Origin: Anisus vortex
Lineage: Eukaryota > Mollusca > Gastropoda > Planorbidae
Assembly: GCA_949126835.1 (NCBI GenBank)
Contig: OX421492.1
Location: 44,971,498-45,035,497 of the forward strand
Direction: 5' to 3'
DNA length: 64,000 bases
The notes beneath the pieces were generated by a model. That model was not told the origin of the DNA. It saw only the letters and a program-made list of their open reading frames with translations, and did not search any database. Every line of letters begins with the position of its first letter. The first letter of the stretch is position 1. Below are positions 59,101 to 64,000 of the stretch, piece after piece. The translations under genes were made by a program, and so were the position numbers.

Positions 59101-61863
59101 TCTGATTATGAATTGTTACCACACTGAACTCTAAAAGAGTTTCTTTGCTTGACAATATCATTTCATTTAAATCAATATTATCTTAAAGTCATGAGTGTAA
59201 TAAAACTATAAATGATGAACTACTTACTACGAAGGTTAATGAGAGTTAAATGCTTTTCAAGTGGATTACAAACTTGAAGAAGGACATCATTCATCACAGG
59301 TCGACATGACCAGGCATGGGGATAGCCTTCACGCCTGAAAGTTTTGGGAAAATAAATGTAGTTACAGGTTAAGTTATTTATATGAGAAATTTTCTAGAAA
59401 ATCCATTGGTTGCCATTGCAATGGTTGACATATTGGATTTTATAAGCAGTGTTTAAAAGCACAAGTTTCTTTTACCCCTGCATTAGACAAAATTAGAAAA
59501 AACTTAACCAAATTAGGTATTCAGAAATGGTGAAACTATTTGAATTTTTACAGTGCTAAAGATTGATATCGAATCCTTTTGCAACTAAAATCAACTGCTG
59601 CACTAAACCATAATATTAAAGTTATCTAAAAGATCTTACCAATAAGGTTTGAGCAAAACTCTGGCTCTTTCCATTGAGGGTTCTAAAAAGGCTGTCTCTG
59701 ACATGATAAGGTCAAGATCAGCACTCCTTACAGATTACAAATATAAACAAGAAAATCATTTAATTAAATGGTTGAATTTATCATAGCAGTGTCTACTATA
59801 AAATACAAATCAACAGAATTTATTTTGTGGTAGAGTTGTTTGAACTTACCTTTTAACCTGGCCATGTTCAGCTTTAAGCAAAGCCACATTGTTATTGATA
59901 CTTCGGATAAGTGTCTGAAGGTTGTCTAATAATTCACTCTAAAACATTTTAGGAAAATAGTTTTTTAAACCTTGATATTTGTATATATATATTAAAACCT
60001 TCAATATTTAGCCAGTACACAAGTTTTGAAATAAATCAATTTAATCTTCTAAAATCTTATTATAATAAAATAAAAACAACATATTAAAATAGTACAGCCT
60101 AAAAACTTTCCTGTGAGATTAAAACTAAATCAAATTAGAAACTTACTGGTGCCATAGTTTGTGATGTAAAGACAACATTATTCACCCAACCTTGGGCACA
60201 TTGAGCTGTTAACATTGGTACAGGCATTCTACATGTACAATAACAAATGTTTAGAAATGGAATTTATTGCCTAACTCAATTGAATTGTACTTAAAGATTA
60301 TCTTACATCAATTTCAGTTCATAAATAAAAAACATTCTGCTTAAATGTGAGCTCTTGCTTAAATATTCAATAAAGTATCTGTTGAAATAAAGGAAGTTTA
60401 ATAAAAGAAATATCTGGGCATTAACTATATTACTTGTATTTATTGAGTATCCGATCATTCCAAAACATTATTTACATATGACTAGACTTACTTGTGTTCC
60501 AAATAGGCATTCATTGGATCAATGCATACTGTCACAGCGCCAACAATAAACAAGGATCTATAACTCTGGTTGCTATGAGATGATATTGCTCTTAAAACTT
60601 CTGGTGTATCACAATAACTGCAGGAGAAAAATGATATAGACACATTAGTTTACATTAGACCAGCACTTGTTTAATTTGTGTGCATCTAGGTAGAGAAAAG
60701 TATGAATTTGTATAGCTAAGTGGAAGGTCAAGTGACTGAGACCAAGGTAGAAAAAAGGGGAAGAATAAAAGAGTAAATCCGTGTTGATGGTTGTGCTTTA
60801 TTATCACTCTACAATGTCCTTTCAATTTCATATTTTGTTAATTTACAGACTAGTACTAAGATTTAGTGTCAATTGGGACAACATCATAGTTCATTATATG
60901 CCTGGAGGTCTTTATTTCAGTTTACTAAACAAACTTCCTGGGGATTGTTTATGTAGCAAAATGTCAATTACAACGTAATGTTTTATAGTTTCTGTGTTTA
61001 AACATATAAATGCTATTTCAAACAAACATAATATAATAAGAATGCATCTTTGTTACATTCAAAATTGTTTAAGGACTCAACAAAATGTGATCACCAACAA
61101 TCTGTCTTTTTTTTAGAGCTTCTCACCCAGGGGCAACTATAATGAGACGAGTTGTCTTGGACAAAAGCCACTGTGATTGAGTCTGTGCTGTTGTTGTCAT
61201 TGTCTTGTGCAAGTTTACTGTGTCAAGGCGACATTCTTCAGACTGCTTGAAAACAATCCAACTATAAAAAATTTTGAGAAAATGTTCAGGTCAGATATCT
61301 ATAGCTTCTCAGGTAGTTTAGTGACTGTTTTAGTAATGCAGATAAATGAATGCTGATATCTACTAAACTTACTTCATGATGTTGGTATTGTAGAATGAAA
61401 TGACATCAGCCAAAACATTTTTACCACTTCCTGGTGCTCCTGTTATGATGGTTATTACAATCTGAAATCAATACTGGCAGAATTAGAAAAAACTTGAACA
61501 TATAAAATGTTTCTTTAGATCATTTAATGATGAAGGACTTTACCTTTTCTTCAATAGATTCATTATTTCCAATGGATGAACAAGCCAAGGAATGATAAAC
61601 ATCTTTTGTCACAGACCCATATAAACCACAGCTGGTGGTTAAATGCTCTAGAAAGCTTGAGTATGGATAGAGAATCACAATCAATTAATGTTAAATTTAA
61701 ATGTGGTAGATAAAGTTAGTTTAAAATAATTAAGACAATTCTAGTTAGTAAAAATCTTAGAAAAACTTACTCAAATGAATGTGGCATTGTCACATATACT
61801 TTCTGTAGTGGTGAAATATCACTTGATGTTGGCAAGTCAATTTGTCTTTGTAGATAAGTGTGA
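56147..61863 (-). CDS. DNAAF9: DNAAF9 (C20orf194/Shulin)-type protein, 3' thirteen exons
   Basis: Exons: 61863-61771, 61655-61544, 61461-61373, 61261-61127, 60617-60492, 60228-60147, 59938-59850, 59726-59640, 59334-59228, 57932-57858, 56839-56667, 56528-56463, 56275-56147. Every junction is GT..AG and in phase; 453 residues end at the TAA 56149-56147. The first exon begins in phase inside a codon, so the 5' part is not in view. Residues 76-83 form a P-loop-like GAPGSGKN with Asn where Ser/Thr is usual. LIIVAPGYCDTPEVLRAI, FIVGAVTVCIDPMNAYLEH, VNNVVFTSQT, HPYSGNIYYVNG and LPEGWYYNGSQFV match DNAAF9 as I remember it. The family packages outer-arm dynein for delivery to cilia. The C-terminus seems shorter than in vertebrates. 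Confidence 0.82.
56840..57857 (-). other. DNAAF9 intron carrying a 24-bp array
   Basis: The intron between exons 57932-57858 and 56839-56667. Most of it is the minisatellite at 57000-57815. Confidence 0.85.
57000..57815. repeat. 24-bp minisatellite
   Basis: About 33 units of GATGTAGTTCAGTACACTGT-type repeats with CACT or CAAT endings. Right-hand units gain one base (GATGTAAGTTCAG). Confidence 0.95.
57933..59227 (-). other. DNAAF9 intron carrying a 54-bp array
   Basis: The intron between exons 59334-59228 and 57932-57858. It holds the array at 58385-58990; the flanks are AT-rich without other features. Confidence 0.85.
58385..58990. repeat. 54-bp minisatellite
   Basis: About 11 units of 54 bp (ATAGTTCTATTTTTACATAG and TTACATTTACAACTTATTTT). 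Units are nearly identical; two early ones carry a different T run. Confidence 0.95.
60618..61126 (-). other. DNAAF9 intron
   Basis: About 510 bp between exons 61261-61127 and 60617-60492. The plus frame 60781-60978 has no motif and overlaps nothing else; I see no gene. Confidence 0.75.
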
Positions 61864-62024
61864 CTATGAGAAAATCATAATAGATTAAAAGGCAATTAGT
61901 ATTTATACTTGTGAAAAGGTCACACTTTTTTTTCTAATAAAAAAAAAGGGGTGTGACCTATTTACTCAACAGTTTTTTTTAAAGTTTGAAAAACAGAACT
62001 ACTCTGCCATAAAGTTGCAACTAT

Positions 62025-63020
62025 CATCGATATCGGTCATTGTAGTGATGTAGAATTACTAGGTCATTGTAGTAATGTAGAATTACTAGGTCATTGTAGT
62101 GATGTAGAATTACTAGGTCATTGTAGAAATGTAGAATTACTAGGTCATTGTAGTGATGTAGAGTTACTAGGTCATTGTAGTGATGTAGAATTACTAGGTC
62201 ATTGAAGTGATGTAGAATGACTAGGTCATTGTAGTGCTGTAGAATGACTTGGTCATTGTAGTGATGTAGAATTACTAGGTCATTGAAGTGATGTAGAATG
62301 ACTAGGTCATTGTAGTGAAGTAGAATGACTAGGTCATTGTAGTGATGTAGAATTACTAGGTCATTGTAGTGATGTAGAATTACTAGGTCATTGTAGTGAT
62401 GTAGAATTACTAGGTCATTGTAGTAATGTAGAATTACTAGGTCATTGAAGTGATGTAGAATGACTAGGTCATTGTAGTGCTGTAGAATGACTTGGTCATT
62501 GTAGTGATGTAGAATTACTAGGTCATTGAAGTGATGTAGAATGACTAGGTCATTGTAGTGATGTAGAATTACTAGGTCATTGAAGTGATGTAGAATGACT
62601 AGGTCATTGAAGTGATGTAGAATGACTAGGTCATTGTAGTGATGTAGAATTACTAGGTCATTGTAGTGATGTAGAATTACTAGGTCATTGTAGTGATGAA
62701 GAATGACTAGGTCATTGTAGTGATGTAGAATTACTAGGTCATTGTAGTGATGTAGAATTACTAGGTCATTGTAGTAATGTAGAATGACTAGGTCATTGTA
62801 GTGATGTAGAATTACTAGGTCATTATAGTGATGTAGAATTACTAGGTCATTGTAGTGATGTAGAATGACTAGGTCATTGTAGTAATGCAGAATTACTAGG
62901 TCATTGAAGTGATGTAGAATGACTAGGTCATTGTAGTGCTGTAGAATGACTTGGTCATTGTTGTGATGTAGAATTACTAGGTCATTGAAGTGATGTAGAA
63001 TTACTACAATTACTACATTT
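62025..63020. repeat. 27-bp minisatellite
   Basis: About 36 units of GTAGTGATGTAGAATTACTA plus GGTCATT. The minus strand is open for 333 codons (NDLVILHHY repeats) because the period is divisible by three. It lies upstream of the first visible DNAAF9-type exon, so it is probably intronic. Confidence 0.95.
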
Positions 63021-63375
63021 TGCATTTAAAACTTTTTGTAGGGTCACTGACCTTTTTTTATTTCCCAGGGAGAACGGTCTCTTTCAATTAGCATTTTTAA
63101 GCATGTAAATATAAATGATTTTATAAAAAACAAATCCATACAAACTGCATGTTTGTAGACCCTCCTTCTCTTTGGGCCTATTTTGTAATGCAGTAGCGTA
63201 TCGCTCAGCCTATGGCTAAGGTGGCATTTTTTGTATTGAACGCAAATGAAAACAAATTTCCATTTATTTGGATCAATAAGGAAATCTTATCTTATCTTAA
63301 ATTGCAATCTGAAAAGAATTGGAAATGTATCTATAATAAAGTCCTAAGACTGTAATAGGCCTAGAAGCTCTTTTC
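63021..63375. other. Spacer, nothing recognised
   Basis: AT-rich sequence between the 27-bp array and the LINE end. Confidence 0.4.
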
Positions 63376-63815
63376 TTAACTCTCTGCACTGGCTCCCTAT
63401 TCAAAATAGGATTTCATATGAACTGGCAACTCTATGCTATAAATGCCTCAATGACTCTACCCTGGACTACCTAATTTCCTGTCTGGAAATCTATATAAAA
63501 CCACGCCCACTTCGATCGGCTGCGGACAAACTCAATTTGATGATCCTGCGTCGAAACTCGTGACAGCTGGTCAGCGGGCCTTCACCTACTCCCGCCCCTC
63601 CGCATGGAACACCCTGCCACTCCAGCTGCGACAAAGCTCGAACTTTAACATTTTCAAGACTGGACTCAAGACGCACCTGTTCCTCATGGACTCCTAGCTC
63701 ACTCACATTTTTTAAATATTTGCCTGTTATTGTTATCATCGTTTGTAATTGTTAAGCGCATAGAACTGATTGCGGGATATGCGCTATATAAGCTTCATTT
63801 ATTATTATTATTTTT
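63376..63815 (+). pseudogene. CR1/L2-type LINE 3' end
   Basis: Plus-strand reading LHWLPIQNRISYELATLCYK and CLNDSTLDYLIS, then after a shift RAFTYSRPSAWNTLPLQL and FKTGLKTHLFLMDS with a stop. The tail GCGCTATATAAGCTTCATTT runs into ATTATTATT, as in CR1/L2 3' ends. The same C-terminal block, more intact, is at 35890-36190. Broken by at least one shift and a stop. Confidence 0.85.
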
Positions 63816-64000
63816 AACGATTTAAGCTATAGGTCTACTAAGGCAGTGTTTAGAATTCTAAGAAAACCACGCTATGACGTGAAACTTAAAAATGTTTTCA
63901 CACCTCCAATCGGCAGATTACCATATTTAGGACATTTCAGGAGAACTCTGTATTATAAGTCAAACTTAATTTTTAAAATTCTATATAGAAATGTTAATAG
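63816..64000 (+). other. Open frame running off the window, unknown
   Basis: A plus frame of about 60 codons with no stop (STKAVFRILRKPRYDV, FTPPIGRLPYLGHFRRTLYY) reaches the window end. It follows a LINE tail. I do not recognise it; it may be part of another transposon. Confidence 0.25.

Noticed and set aside
62024..63025. 333-codon minus frame of NDLVILHHY repeats
   Set aside because: It is the 27-bp minisatellite read in one phase; a period divisible by three keeps a frame open. No splice context or non-repeat domain.

Overview
This window is eukaryotic and metazoan. It is AT-rich, its genes are split by introns with GT/AG junctions, and transposable elements and minisatellites fill most of the sequence. 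The mix (Ty3/gypsy, several non-LTR LINE types, hAT and piggyBac relics, many tandem arrays) suggests an invertebrate, perhaps a mollusc. That guess comes from general character, not from a diagnostic marker. I saw no bacterial-style operon, CRISPR array, rRNA or tRNA.

Two host genes stand out, both on the minus strand. The first is a complete seven-exon HTRA2-type mitochondrial serine protease (45023 down to 37450, 437 aa). All splice phases agree, and the catalytic His, Asp and Ser are present. The second is the 3' part of a DNAAF9 (C20orf194/Shulin)-type gene: 13 in-phase exons between 61863 and 56147 giving 453 aa, with the 5' exons beyond the window or not visible. Both genes carry large minisatellites in their introns.

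Region by region: 1-3.9 kb holds non-LTR fragments (an RNase H-bearing element end and a short LINE derivative) inside small tandem arrays. 4.0-5.0 kb is a decayed piggyBac transposase. 5.2-20.5 kb is a large 30-bp satellite with about 200-bp spacer cassettes, split by a full LTR retrotransposon (5573-11991, minus strand, 390-bp LTRs, 5-bp target duplication). Its domain order is Gag-PR-IN-RT-RH, with a SCAN-like Gag, as in Gmr1-type elements. 20.5-20.9 kb is a GC-rich array, followed by a hAT relic. 21.8-24.1 kb and 25.7-28.9 kb are two minus-strand LINEs, with a non-autonomous hAT element between them. 28.6-37.3 kb is a chain of minisatellites split by a probable solo LTR and by a 5'-truncated LINE with an intact RT frame. 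37.4-45.1 kb is HTRA2. 45.4-53.5 kb holds LINE relics, small inverted-repeat elements, a tandem pair of hAT elements and a 46-bp array. 54-64 kb is a hAT MITE, the DNAAF9 exons and a LINE end.

Tandem arrays cover roughly 19 kb, about 30% of the window by my own addition. Most long open frames in these arrays are by-products of periods divisible by three or of low stop density, and are not genes. The most interesting objects are the Gmr1-like element with its template-switch scar and repeated leader motif, the nested satellite with an inverted-repeat cassette next to the piggyBac relic, and the double hAT element flanked by one target duplication.
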